Source of the DNA: Cerioporus squamosus
Taxonomy: Eukaryota > Basidiomycota > Agaricomycetes > Polyporales > Polyporaceae
DNA: 46,847 nucleotides
NCBI GenBank assembly: GCA_022592435.1
Contig: JABYQS010000243.1
Coordinates: 1-46,847, forward strand
Direction: 5' to 3'
The notes below the pieces were generated by a model that saw nothing but the letters and a program-made list of their open reading frames with translations, was not told the DNA's origin and searched no databases. Positions 22,791 through 33,966 of this stretch are shown here, one piece after another; position 1 is the first letter of the stretch, and every line of letters starts with the position of its first letter. A program made the position numbers and the translations under genes.

Positions 22791-24950
22791 ATGGCGCGCC
22801 CTCGACATACACCGTCGCAGACGATCGTGATCAAGCTCGGTAAGTATCCCAGATGCGTGTCCACTGAGGCGTCCTCACAAGAGAAACTTGTACAACAGGA
22901 ACGTCCTCAATCGTCCATGAGACGACGCACCAGCCATTGCTGTCGACGCTTTCGGCACTCGTTGAGACCGTTGTGCATCTGCGCGAACAAGGGCACAAGG
23001 TCGTCCTCGTTAGTTCGGGAGCCATTGGCGTGGGACTGAAGCGGATGGAGGTCGCAACGAGGCCAAAGAGCTTGTCCAAGAAGCAGGTGCGTACGTCTGA
23101 CCTGTTTGTGAGCGCGATTTTGACCTCGGTGGAAGGCGTTAGCTGCGATAGGGCAGGGCCGGCTCATCGCGCTGTGGGACAACCTCTTTGGACAGCTTGG
23201 ACAGCCTATCGCCCAGATTCTGCTGACTCGCGGAGACATATCAGATGTACGTTGGGTTACATACGTTACACTGGCTCGATGTGCTGACTCTGCACAGCGC
23301 ACAAGATACCTGAACGCGGTCAACACATTCAAGGAGCTGCTATCAATGGGAGTTGTGCCCATTGTGAACGAAAATGATACAGTGTCTGTCAGCGTGAGTC
23401 TATCCTCCATTGCCATTGGTCTCAACGTGTAGTGCTCTCTGCCCTCGCCAGTGTACCCCTTGCCATGGAGGGACCTGGCGAGAGGTACGAGCTGTCGGGC
23501 GCCTATGCACTCGCAGGACGGGAGCTTTGAGGCTCTCAAGAACGAGTATTGAACGCTGTCTCGCACGATCTCGCAATCAAAGTATCGAGAAGGATCAGTT
23601 TGGACGGAGGTCACTGTCGATAATCTGCCATCCGCCTCTTACTCTAGTCGGACTCTCAGGCTAACGGACGCGGGCTGTAGGAAATCAAATTTGGCGACAA
23701 CGACACGCTTTCCGCCGTCACGTCTTCTATGATACACGCAGACTATCTCTTCCTGCTCACCGACGTCGACGGATTGTATACATCCAACCCTCGAAAGGAC
23801 CCGAATGCCGTCCGGTTAGAAGTGGTGTCCTCCATCTCATCGATCCGTTCGCAAGGTTGGTTATCTCTCACTGAAGCATCACCATACCCTCATTATACTA
23901 TACAGTCAGTACAACCACGCTTGGTTCGAACCTCGGGACTGGTGGAATGGAGACCAAACTGATAGCAGCCGAGATCGCAACTGCAGCAGGAGTCACTACG
24001 ATCATCACCTCCAGTAAGGACCCAAAGAATATCTTCAGGATTATCGAGTACAACACTCAGTACAAGTCCGGCGCCAACACGCCCTTGACTGGCCTGCAGT
24101 CTGGTCGCTCGAGCCCCGAGCCGGTGCCTGTCCAGCCCACCCTGAGTGTCCAATCTACGTCCTCCAGCGAGGCCTCGATCACGCCTACTGCATCTTCGGA
24201 AAATATCGCTACAGTCTCATCACCAACACCTTCGCTCGCCCGACCACCGCATACCGTATTCGTCCCATCAACAATGCCGATGCGCGACCTGAAGTCGTGG
24301 ACGAGCCACACGCTCTACCCGTCCGGTACAGTCATCATCGACTCTGGCGCTCACAACGTCCTTTCGAAACGGGAGTCCGGTGGTCGTCTTCTCGCCGCTG
24401 GGGTGTTAGGCGTGCGAGGCGCATTTGCGTCTGGCCAGGCCGTCCGCATAGCTATCCGCAAGCGCCTCTCGGAAGACTCGACTGCAGGCAACAGCAGTCC
24501 GGTTTCTGACGGAGCGCACTCGACCTATCCCATGGGGTCCTCCACGACGGAGCCAAACACGCCCGAGATCAACGCCACGGCGTCGCTCAGCTCTTCCATC
24601 TCTTCCATCGCATCGGTGGACAAGCTCCCGCCGCTAGACGAGGAGATGACGCCGTCCACGACACTCAAACCTCTGCCGGAGGAAGATACAGTTGTCATTG
24701 AGAGGGATCTAGGACATGATAATGCCGAGTGGGAGCTCGAGGAGGTTGGACGGGGTCTGGCGAACTATAACTCGGCGCAGATCGACCGCGTCAAGGGACT
24801 GAGAAGGTAACGTACCTCCGAGGTCGGGTCATGTCACTTGTTCAAGCTGATGATCTTGTTCTGCGCAGTTCGTACATACCTCAACTGCTTGGTTATGCAG
24901 ATTCGGAATACGTCGTCGAGAATATCACGATTCGTGTTCCTCCATCGTAG
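22791..24950 (+). CDS. PRO1: Glutamate 5-kinase with PUA domain
   Basis: Seven exons (22791-22839, 22899-23086, 23136-23246, 23298-23393, 23681-23855, 23906-24806, 24869-24950) join in phase to 533 residues. This enzyme phosphorylates glutamate, the first step of proline synthesis. The amino-acid kinase domain shows [41 protein letters not shown] and [10 protein letters not shown], then [13 protein letters not shown] domain starts near residue 340 ([10 protein letters not shown]). Ser/Thr/Pro-rich inserts sit between the two domains (about 261-320) and within or after the PUA core (about 394-500), making it longer than the roughly 430 residues of yeast Pro1p. Intron 4 (23394-23680) is 287 bp, five times the local norm. 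The family is normally feedback-inhibited by proline; nothing in the sequence shows whether that is retained. Confidence 0.95.
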
Positions 24951-25402
24951 CGGTTGTACACGTATCAATGCAGCGTTCCTCTTGGTTCCCTTTCGGAGAG
25001 CGTGGCTCTAGGACAGAAACATCAGGTACTTATTCTCCATCGCATTCGCCTCGTTCCCATTCTCCCTGGCCCATATGCGTACGCTATATCTACACCTCTA
25101 CCTGTGTCTGTTCCCTTCTCTTTCAATGCCCTTGGGGTCTCGATTATTCTGTGGCTTACGGAGGTCGTTGCCGGGTCAATTCCTGTGGCGCGATTGGCTA
25201 CGGGTCCATTTGGCGCCCTTGTGGTCGCACGTGGGTCCGGTTTTTGCGAGAATTGCGGAGCGCCGGGACCTATGATTTCTCCACTGTTCTCCTCGCGGTC
25301 CTCCATCTTTCCTCCCTCCATCCCTTCCTCCTCCTCCCTTCCCCGCCGATTCCCCATCCCCACATCGTACCCTAGCCCGTTTATGTTCTAATTTTTGGAG
25401 TT
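24951..25402 (+). promoter_or_regulatory. PRPP synthetase upstream region, pyrimidine-rich
   Basis: These 452 bases lie between PRO1 and the PRPP synthetase gene. A strong CT-rich tract runs from about 25285 to 25370 and ends about 30 bases before the start codon. Such tracts are common just upstream of highly expressed fungal genes. Long open frames here, in two plus-strand registers, have no recognisable content and follow the base composition. Confidence 0.5.
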
Positions 25403-26942
25403 ATGTTGCGCGGGAACTCTGTTAGGATCCTCACCGGTACGTGTCTCTGAGCTGTGTGCTGTAGTTGCGGAAAACTGACGGAGTGCTGCAGGGAACAGCC
25501 ATCCCGGGCTCGCTCAGGCTGTTGTCGAGCGGTGAGCTTTGCGTTCCACGAGACGACGCCGCCATCTCTGGGTCAGGCATTCATCCAGTGACACCTCTCC
25601 AGGCTGAACGTCCCCCTCACCCCGTGCACGGTGAAGAAGTTCTCGAACGGGGAGATCAACGTCAAAATTTCCGAGTCCGTACGCGACGAGGATGTGTACA
25701 TCATCCAGACCGGCTGCAGCGACGTGAACGACAACCTCATGGAGCTCCTCATCCTCATCTCCGCTTGCAAGGGTGCGTCTGCTAGGCGCATCACGGCCGT
25801 CATGCCCTGCTACCCCTATGCGCGCATGGACAAGAAGGACAAGTCGCGCGCACCGATCACCGCCAAGCTCGTCGCCAACATGCTCGCTGTCGCCGGGTGC
25901 GATCACGTCATCACCATCGACCTGCACGCGAGTCAGATTCAGGGCTTTTTCGACTTCCCCGTGGACAACCTCTACTCCGAGCCGTTGATGATCTCGTACA
26001 TCAAGAGAAACATCGAAGGGTGGAAGAACAGCATTATAGTCAGTCCTGATGCTGGAGGGGCCAAGCGGTGAGTTCTTCCTTCATGCATCTGGGAGGACAG
26101 GGAGCGGCGGGAGTTACGGTCGACGCTTGCATGCGTCACGTTGATTATGTCTTGGACTTTCTGCCAGAGCCATCGGCTTTGCGTCGACGCTGGCTAGCAT
26201 CGAGGGCGAGCATATCTCACGTGACTGTATGCTGCGCTCGATCTCTCTCTGGAAGTATCGCCAAGTGCTCCCAGGTGCAGATCTTCGCGTCAAACCGTCA
26301 TTCTGACGTATCTGGAAGAGTGACTGCCATCGCGGACAAACTCGGAGTCGAGTTTGCACTCATTCACAGGGAGCGGACACGGAACCCTGGCGCCCCGGAG
26401 AAGATGGAGGTCCTGGTCGGAGATGTACGCGACAAGGTCGGTATTTCCGAGATTCCAGCTTTCGCATGTGTTCACGCGGCTTCAACGGCACGGCCATACA
26501 GGTCGCAATCTTGGTGGATGACATGATTGATACCGGCGCCACCCTTGCGCTGGCCGCTCGCTCGCTCGCTGATAACGGCGCGAGAAAGGTGTACGCCATC
26601 GTGTCTCATGGGCTGTTGTCGGAGACCAACATGAAGATGATCGAAGAACTTCCGATCGAGCAGCTTGTGGTACGTCCGCTCTCTGCTTCTCTCCAGGAAC
26701 GGCCGCCGAGGTGGAACTCGGTGCCGGTTCTTGAGTCTGAATATGCTGTCTCACGCGATGGCCTCCTACAGGTCACGAATACTGTTCCCCAAAAGCAGCA
26801 CGAGGCTGCGTGCTCAAAGCTAGTGACCATCGATGTGAGCCCCACGATCGCGGAGAGTATACGTCGCACGCACAACGGCGAGAGTATATCTCTCCTCTTC
26901 GGAGACTGGGCAGAGGGAACGGGTGTCAACGGTGTGTACTAG
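25403..26942 (+). CDS. PRS: Ribose-phosphate pyrophosphokinase (PRPP synthetase)
   Basis: Six exons (25403-25436, 25492-25531, 25603-26067, 26319-26436, 26502-26669, 26772-26942) join in phase to 331 residues, close to the family size. The enzyme makes PRPP from ribose 5-phosphate and ATP for purine, pyrimidine, His, Trp and NAD synthesis. Evidence includes [12 protein letters not shown] (about 36-48), [16 protein letters not shown] (the ATP-binding flexible loop), [13 protein letters not shown] (metal site), the PRPP-binding loop [11 protein letters not shown] (about 224-234) and NGESISLLF. It looks like a class I, catalytically complete subunit. I cannot tell which of the several fungal PRS paralogs it represents. 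Intron 3 (26068-26318, 251 bp) is unusually long. The gene follows PRO1 on the same strand. Confidence 0.95.
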
Positions 26943-27418
26943 ATTGCATTTCACATCACTTTCTTGCATGGGACGACGACGCATAAGCCAAAATGTATCA
27001 TTATACCAACCGCATCAATGGACTAGAGCTTGCATACACTCCGTGACATGGCCAGAATGCGCGTGTGAGGTCTCCATGGCAAGCCACCATGCCTGTCGCC
27101 GAGTATGAGAGAAAGCGCGAAGACTTTCTCATCGACGTGTCCGGCTCGCAATCTATTCCGGTAAGTGGGTGGCTTGTGTGACTATGCTTTTGGTGCAAGG
27201 TTCTCACCGAACGAATCCAGGTAGGCCCTGTTGTGGCGCGAATACAGCGTAACCGCCAACGCGGGCCAGTTCGTCATGCGAGTCGACATGCGGGAGCGGA
27301 CCCGTATCACGATAAAGTGGCCGACTCCACTGCCTGGCAGTGTCTGCTGTTGTCCTTCCCTTCAGCTCATCGCTCTGCGTCTCGCTCCAGGAACACACGC
27401 AGGGTTTTCGCACCTCTG
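26943..27418. other. Gap before DUF6593 gene; small upstream gene inside
   Basis: This stretch holds the PRPP synthetase 3' end and the small two-exon open frame described separately (27089-27419). Nothing else was recognised. Confidence 0.4.
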
Positions 27419-27419
27419 A
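27089..27419 (+). CDS. Possible 88-residue two-exon ORF upstream of DUF6593 gene
   Basis: An ATG in a strong context (GCCACCATGCC) opens an exon (27089-27160) that ends in a GTAAGT donor. A TAG acceptor at 27224 joins it in phase to a second exon ending at TGA 27417-27419. The product (MPVAEYERKREDFLIDV...) matches nothing I know. Its stop codon shares its last base with the start codon of the next gene (TGATG). It could be an upstream regulatory ORF on the DUF6593 mRNA, an independent small gene, or the 5' exons of a longer DUF6593 protein whose next splice I did not find. Confidence 0.35.
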
Positions 27420-28280
27420 TGCTCACGAACTCCGTGTATCACATCGAGCCGTCCCGCTCCTCCGGCTCCAGCCTTGGCTCGTCGAAGACACAGAAGCTCG
27501 TGCTGACGACGACTTCGCTGCGGAACGTCGTGCTCGCCAACGCTTCGGACGTTCTCTACTATGAAGTCGTCACCCCGGTGTGGGAGCGGCATCGGACGTG
27601 CATCAGCAGACTGGACGTCAAGACGCAAGGTTTCCACGTCGTCGCGGAGATGCTGAACGGTCATGCGCCGGGAGATGTGAAGGGGCGGGAGGAGGATGCC
27701 AAGAGAGTCATGGCGTTCAGGATGTACGGAGGTGGAGAGTACCGGGCGGTCGATGAGTTCTTGCATGTTGAGCCCCTCCCGACAGGCGTCGAGAGTGATG
27801 CACGCGCAGACCCGAATGGGAAAGGGAAGGGGCGCGAGAAGACCATGGAAGAATTGTCGGTGATTGTTCCAAATATCCCATGGTCAACTCAGCTGACTAT
27901 TGTCTTGGATCAGACGAGCTTGGTTCCGGGGCAAAGACGGTTTCAAGTACATATGGTTCGCTGACGCGGAGCGGTTAGAGGTTCGTCGGCCCTTTTGGTC
28001 TTGGCGTCCACTGTGGCTGACGCGAAGATAGCTCTTCCGCGAAGACCGTCGAGACAAACCCGTGGCTGCGTTTCACAAAGAGAAGCGCTTCCTGCATGTC
28101 CTCAGGATATCGCAGTACCCGTACCTCGAGATAGATGCCTCAATCATCGAGACGCTCGACTACGTCGTAGGTGAGTTCCCGCTGCATCCATTCCGGACGG
28201 CGTGCTTCCCGTCTAATATGTCTCTCGTAGTCTCCTTTCTCCTCATAGAACGGCTGCGGCGCGAACGTTGGTGCAGTTGA
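27419..28280 (+). CDS. DUF6593 domain protein
   Basis: Four exons (27419-27794, 27919-27980, 28032-28170, 28231-28280) join in phase to 208 residues. The pattern is that of DUF6593, a family of short beta-rich proteins expanded in Agaricomycetes: an N-terminal strand pair (NSVYHIEPS), a middle WFRGKDGFKYIWF, then PVAAFHKEKR, LEIDASIIETLDYVVVSF and a C-terminal helix LLIERLRRER. Function of the family is unknown. The last three exons are secure by phase and similarity. The first junction (27794/27919, intron 124 bp) is a best guess that satisfies frame. The start ATG overlaps the stop of a small upstream ORF. No signal peptide or membrane segment is seen. Confidence 0.75.
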
Positions 28281-28861
28281 CATTCCCTGATTTCAAGCGC
28301 TATTCCTAAACCGTACGTCACTAGACGACGAAATCTCGGGTACGCAATGTACCGACTGCGAGGACGCAGAGAACGATCAGTCACGCATAGAAGATCAGTG
28401 GAAAAGTAGAACCCCGACGAGTCAGGAGTAATGGTATTAGGACACTGGTGTCACTCGGGCATTCGTCAACACGCAACATTGTAGCAGTGAGGTCCTCGAC
28501 AGTGCTCTGGCTTGCGTTCGAGAAGGGCAGGCTCGCCCACCATGAGGCCGATATCATTCGACACGGTTACAGAATATGGTACTCGTATTGAGCCCTCACT
28601 TCAATTCTACGAGTGGCGGAGAGGCATTTTTCTCAGGAAATCTCTGCAGATATCAAGCACAATGTACCAGAATATAACAGCGACTGCGATCAAGTACGAA
28701 TCTACTCAGCGATGACAATGGCGAGAAGACAACAACGTCAAGAGTAGCCCGGGCCTAGTGAGTACTTACTACTAAGTAGTATCGTGGCGTCACCGTCATC
28801 AGTCTATCTGATGTGCGCCGTGATTCAGCTTAGATTCAAGATAGTCCTCGACCGGAGACAC
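28281..28861. other. Intergenic, convergent flanks; small perfect palindrome
   Basis: These 581 bases lie between the plus-strand DUF6593 gene and the minus-strand P-loop gene. A perfect palindrome, TACTACT-A-AGTAGTA, sits at 28767-28781. No coding region was recognised. Confidence 0.4.
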
Positions 28862-31089
28862 TCACTGTAACACGCTAATAGGTAGATGATAGACGTGAAG
28901 CTCGCATTCGCAGTCGATCGAATCTTCTATCCATTCGTCTGGTACCGTCCATGACCACCGACGACCTGGAATATCGGGATGCGCGAGGACAAGGTTTAGC
29001 TCGACAGCAACGGCGTCCCCTGCGATCGTCTTCCTCCTCTTTGACCTGGTAACCCGTCGAAGAGCAGTCCGGACATTCGCACGCGCGGCCGAGACAATGT
29101 CTCGGATGCATATGCGGTCGTCGAAGATGGTTTTGCATGCAGCAGAGAAAGTCGACTGAACGATCCACAAGGTCGCTCGCGTCGCGCCGCGGTCTACGTC
29201 GAGGAAGAACGCATCGCATGTGGGCGTGGCGGAATGGCGGGGCGCGTCAGGGAAAACGACATGTTCTTCATCCATATGTAGAGCTTGTTGAGAAGGGTTG
29301 TACATCCTGACGGCACGTGGAGGGAGGGGTAGGGATTGAAGTGTGCTCTCGATCGGCTCCCATGTCCGGCTTGTGCGATCCGTCGCCTTCATGCGAAAGA
29401 GGTTTGACGGGGAGCACTCGGGACGATGACACCCCAAGAGAACACGTCGAGCGATATTCACGAATAAGCATGTGGCCAGCACGGAGGTCTGCTGTCCTCT
29501 CCAGCACTCGTTGAAAAATCAGCGATGTTGGGTGTCGATATCAAGAGATCGGAGCGATGACAAGCTAAGAGCGTAGAAGGTTTCCTTCGCATCCTCGGCT
29601 AGCATGCAGGACTTGAAGTCGCAGATGAGGGTGTCGCGCCGCGGATTTTGAGGGTTTGACAAAGGTCGGACAGCGAAGATGTTAGCCGTCGTGCCACCTC
29701 CGGGGCCAACCAGATATCCCGAGACTTCCTCATACCGCAGTTCCACCGCCACCCCCAGGACGGGGGAAGTCAATGGGTCGAGAATAAACCTATGCACGTC
29801 CCGCGCAATAGGACCAACTCTCTGGATTGCATCCTCGGCGAGGATTCGAACGAGCTCATCGTGCACGGTCGAACTCCGCCACCCCGGGTGCCATTTCTTC
29901 AACCACACAAGGGCGCCTCTGATGTCGTCGTGCGTGGATCCTCGTAAGCGGCTTGCAATTCGCGACGGAACTCAGCGTATTCGCGATGCAAAGAAAACCT
30001 AAAGAGGAAGTGAGCAGCTGTCGCGTAGCAAACACGGCGAACCTTACGCGTCAATGAGTTCCTGCTGCGACCATAGGGGGATACCAATACGAGCTGCATC
30101 TCTTCGAGTCGCCCAATGATCTGCGTGGCCGAGATGAGACGTGGAGGTCTTGACCGTGAACACCAACGGGTGCTCCAGCGGCAACGTCGATCCGAGATTT
30201 CTGCCGACATCCGCGAGAAGCCATATCGGTTTGAACTTCGAGTGACGGGGTACATAGTGTAGATCCAAAGTTGAAGACCGAGGAGCGAAGGCCCTGCCTC
30301 TGTAGAAGAGATTACAAAAAGGCCCGCAAGCGAAGATGACGGGCTCGTCGATCATGAGGAGGATGCGGAGGAGGTACCACATAAGGCACCCTTTGCCTTC
30401 AGCGCAAGTGAGTACTCATTCAAGCCACATTGAATATGTATATACATACCACTCCCTGACTGACCAACGATTAGCGCACCGGTAGCGGGTGCTTGAAGTC
30501 GATATTCCAAGATTCTCAAAGTAATGCAGGCATAGGCCTCACGAGCCAGGATGCGAGGGGTAATCAAAGGAAGACCGGGTATAGAGAGGGTTTGGGGGTG
30601 TTCAGGAGTGGTCTTGTACCAGGAGATGCACAGATCTTGCCATCCAGAGTCGTCTGCGGCATACCACTCATTCTGCGCATCCGAATCCCAATGCCAGTTC
30701 TGTGCTGCAAATGCAAGGTTGTGTCATGAGATGTTATAACGCTGAAAGATGATAGTCTGGCCACTTACATCCCTCCTCATCGCGGAACGCAGCGAAGACT
30801 GAGCAATGCGTTGGATCCATACTTGATAGTTGAGGGTAAGTAGTACTCAGACCTGCCAGAGGACGCCGGGTTCACTCACCAAACCCAAGGATTATATAGT
30901 TTTGGCGCGAAGACGGACCAGGATCTCCGCTAATTTCCGGAATCCCCTCTTGCGTCCATCCGCACGGGAGACTGAGCCGGACGTTTGAGGTCGGACTGGC
31001 AAGAACAGGACATCCGTCTCAGCGCGCCTCTTAGGCACCTGGCGCAGGCCTCTTCTCCAGTTCTTCTCGTCCAGCGCCATATGATACAT
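28862..31089 (-). pseudogene. Crinkler/RHS-like P-loop NTPase, apparently decayed
   Basis: Several minus-strand exons carry blocks of a large basidiomycete family of Crinkler- or RHS-like P-loop proteins: RLSLPCGWTQEGIPEISGD (about 30930-31000), DSGWQDLCISWYKTTPE, LIVGQSGSG completed to a Walker A by GKG after an intron (near 30445-30390), then IGIPLWSQQELID, WLKKWHPGWRSS and, near the C-terminus, LPLPPRAVRMYNPSQQ and CDAFFLD. The P-loop Lys is present. Family members are proposed to be NTPase-linked nucleic-acid or effector proteins, and roles in mushrooms are unknown. Reading along it I meet a frame change near 29935, an in-frame TGA at 29519-29521 with best similarity switching frame there, and a switch back near 29440. 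I could not fix the start codon. Either introns were missed or the copy is broken; I favour decay. Confidence 0.5.
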
Positions 31090-31611
31090 CCCGAACTCAC
31101 TTGGTTAGAAGAAAAGGATTCTGAGCTCGAAAGCAGATTCAGATGCACAAGGTGCAATTCGCGTAGAGAGTGGGATGGATGAGGGGCGCATGCGCCCGGG
31201 AGTCCTCTTGACTACCTCCGCCCAGCACGAGTCCCACAAAGTCTTTCCGTAAGAGTGCGCGTGAGTCCCCACAGATATTTTAACGAACCAAGAGGGTCCA
31301 GCCAGGGTGGTCGTGAGGGAGAGAGATGAAGACAGATTTGTGACAAGCGCTCACCAAATTCGATGCTCTCCCCAGCTGGTCTCGTATGTAATAAACAGCG
31401 ATGGCAGGTAGGCTGCGTTACTTTGCGCCGAGCATTCTCCCAGAGTCCAGTAGATTGTATCACAGCGTCGAAAGCGAATCGGATAAATTATTGCAAAGGG
31501 TATGGTAACAACGAACGAAGAAGGTATGCGTCGAACTATACAACACAGCAAGGAGGACGATGACGATACAGGAAGCGACAGGCGACAGCGCAGGTAGAAA
31601 CGGTACGCTGA
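31090..31611. other. Intergenic, P-loop gene upstream / SLC41 3' flank
   Basis: These 522 bases have no recognised gene. The first exon or promoter of the P-loop gene may extend into the left part, since its start codon was not resolved. The right part is the 3' flank of the minus-strand SLC41 gene. Confidence 0.35.
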
Positions 31612-33622
31612 TCAACGCTTGTGACGTAGGGAGCGCGTGGTAGTGTGTTTGTGCTTGAGGGCGACCTTTACCCCTAGGAGTGAGGCGACCTCGTAGCACG
31701 CGACCAGGAGGAGCTGGCCGACAAGGTCCGTGAGGGCGGACTGGCAGGGTAGAGCGTACATGTCTGGATCGAGGCCTCGTTTCCAGAGGAAGGTCGTGAG
31801 GAATCGTGCGACAATGAGCGAGATGGTGATCTGTCAGGATATGGTCAGTAAGTGAAACCATGGTGCCACGCGCCGTCGAGTGAATGCTGTAAAGAAACAT
31901 ACCGCGATGAGGAAGAAGCAAATCTGGAGGGCCATGAATAGGAACGGGAGATGTATCCATCCGAAGGCGATCACACAGACGAGGAAGATGGTCTCGACAG
32001 GGAGGCTGACGGCGATGAGGGTCATGAGGACGAGACGCGGCGTTGGATGATGTGAGTCTTCCTTGAGATCCGTCACGGAGGTGTTGGCTGAGGAAGCTTT
32101 GGCCGTGGCAGCGTGCAGAGCTGTAGATAGGCGTGAGACGAAGATTGCGCTCACGCCTCCTGGTAGGCCTGGAAACGAAGCATAAGTCGGTTTCTTACTG
32201 GTGTCGCTCTGAAAGACGCGTACCTGCAATAACAACTGCGAGTAGAGCAAAGCCGCTATATCGCTCCACAAACGTATCCAGGACAATTCCAGTGCCAGTA
32301 CTGATGATCATAGCAATGAAGAGGGGTGACCAGCCCTCCGTGAGTAGATGTCGGACGTTCTCGTTCTGCTTTGTGAGATAAGTCCATCCGATGGCTGAGA
32401 GGAAGAGCAGAACGACGATGATTATGGGCAGTGGAGTGTTGAGAAGGTGCAGGTGCAATTCGGCAGTCACGGCGAGCAGGGAGAGTGTAACTAAGTCACC
32501 GAGACACGCTGCCACTGGGGGAGCAATATTATCTACGGACTAAGTCAGGAACGGATAATGGGCGTCTTGTGATGAAGGTTCGCACCTGGATCCAGACCGA
32601 ACTTCCTACACAACACAACCAAGCCGCACATAAAAGACCCAAGAAGTATGCTTGACAGACATGCGGCACACATAGCCGCAGACGTGACCATTATGAATCT
32701 GGCGTGTACACGGACGGAGGTAAGTTTAGACTCCGTGAGAAGCGACAACATCTACTTACTCTGCACCACCTGAGGGAGGCGGCGGAACAGGCCTGTGAGG
32801 CTTAGGCTTGTGGACACCACGGGCAACGAACCGGAGGATCATCTCGCTGGTCGGCCCATCAAGGAGTGCGTCCTCACTGACATTCTGGTCAGGGACGATC
32901 TTGCTCATGAGAAAGGCCACGCAAGCAGCGACGAAGGACACGACGGTGGCTTGAACCTGGAGAAGGGTAAGGTTCCCAAGGATGATAGAACGCCGCTTGG
33001 CGGGGATGTCGAGGTCTCCCATGTTGGCAGAGGTGCCGAGGCGTGCTGACAAGTTCATCTCAAGGTTGCCCTTGAGGTTGAGGATGACGGGAATGAGCAT
33101 AATGAGTTCGTCAATGCGAGCAATAGCTTTCCAATGCTACATGATGTGTCAGAGCGAATGGTGAGATGTCGTGTTCGGGCAGGCCACTTACCGAAACATG
33201 GTCTAAGAGTTCTCCGGTCAAGAGCAGACCGACGGTGGTCAGCAACAGTGTCGGTGCAGTCTAGGAGCAGGATGCTTGTTGAGAATGACCTGGCAGTTCC
33301 ATACAAGGGGACGTACCTCGAGCACTATGCGCTTAACCTGACTGAAAGTACCGGTGGCATGCTCCACTGACCACTCCCTTCCCCGCGTCCGTGTGCGAGG
33401 TCCCAACAACGCCTGGTCGCCAGCATCCTCAACGTCCGATTCGTCGTCCGAGTCCAGAGAACTTGTTCGATGCGCCGAAGTACCATAGCCAACTCGTCGG
33501 GGAGTAACCGGGACTTCCTCGAGACCAGACATTTCGAACGTGTCGGAGCTGCTCTCAGAGTCGTCGCCGCCATGCTGCGAGTCCCTGTCAACGTCGAAGA
33601 TGAGTGCTTGCCTCGAGTCCAT
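31612..33622 (-). CDS. SLC41/MgtE-type magnesium transporter
   Basis: Seven exons (33622-33317, 33260-33192, 33136-32760, 32698-32586, 32532-32224, 32168-31903, 31830-31612) join in phase to 552 residues. The N-terminal 100 residues are acidic, Ser/Asp-rich and cytosolic. Two MgtE-like membrane halves follow. The first carries the family signature KGNLEMNLSARLGTSANMGD (about 147-166), and the second has the degenerate equivalent GGVSAIFVSRLSTALHA (about 395-411). About ten hydrophobic helices are visible. SLC41 proteins move magnesium, and some relatives transport other divalent cations or exchange sodium, across plasma or organelle membranes. The long cytosolic MgtE N-domain and CBS domains of bacterial MgtE are absent, as in SLC41. 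The gene is divergent from ADA3 with 344 bp between start codons. Confidence 0.88.
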
Positions 33623-33966
33623 CGTGCGGCTCGTCGCACACGAGGCGTGCGAGCGTTTTCGTGAGATAAAGGAATAAGAGGTAGAGGAAGAAGTCGAAAG
33701 GGCTACCGAAGGCCTCCATTATGCGCGTTTTGGGCGCACACCGCATTAGCATACCGTGCGAACTAATTGCCAAATTGCGCATGCATTGCCAGAGACGCCT
33801 CAGGGCGCTTCCTGACTTGCATCTGTTCGCGACGAGTGCTTGCTCACCGTCGTCCCCGACGTCCTCGACGACCTCGCAGCTCACCGGCATCGTCTGCTAT
33901 AGTCTTCCGCAGCTTGGGGAAGCTGCTTTTGCGACTCGTAGGCAGCTCGGAGGCTCAAACTACGCC
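33623..33966. promoter_or_regulatory. Bidirectional promoter, SLC41 transporter / ADA3
   Basis: Only 344 bp separate the start codons of the two divergent genes, so their promoters overlap. The interval is mixed in composition, and I could not point to a clear TATA box. A plus-strand frame runs into ADA3 from 33721 but would add an unlikely N-terminus. Confidence 0.5.

Noticed and set aside
24954..25391. A 145-codon plus-strand frame between PRO1 and the PRPP synthetase gene
   Set aside because: It follows the CT-rich promoter composition, overlaps a second open frame and has no recognisable domain.
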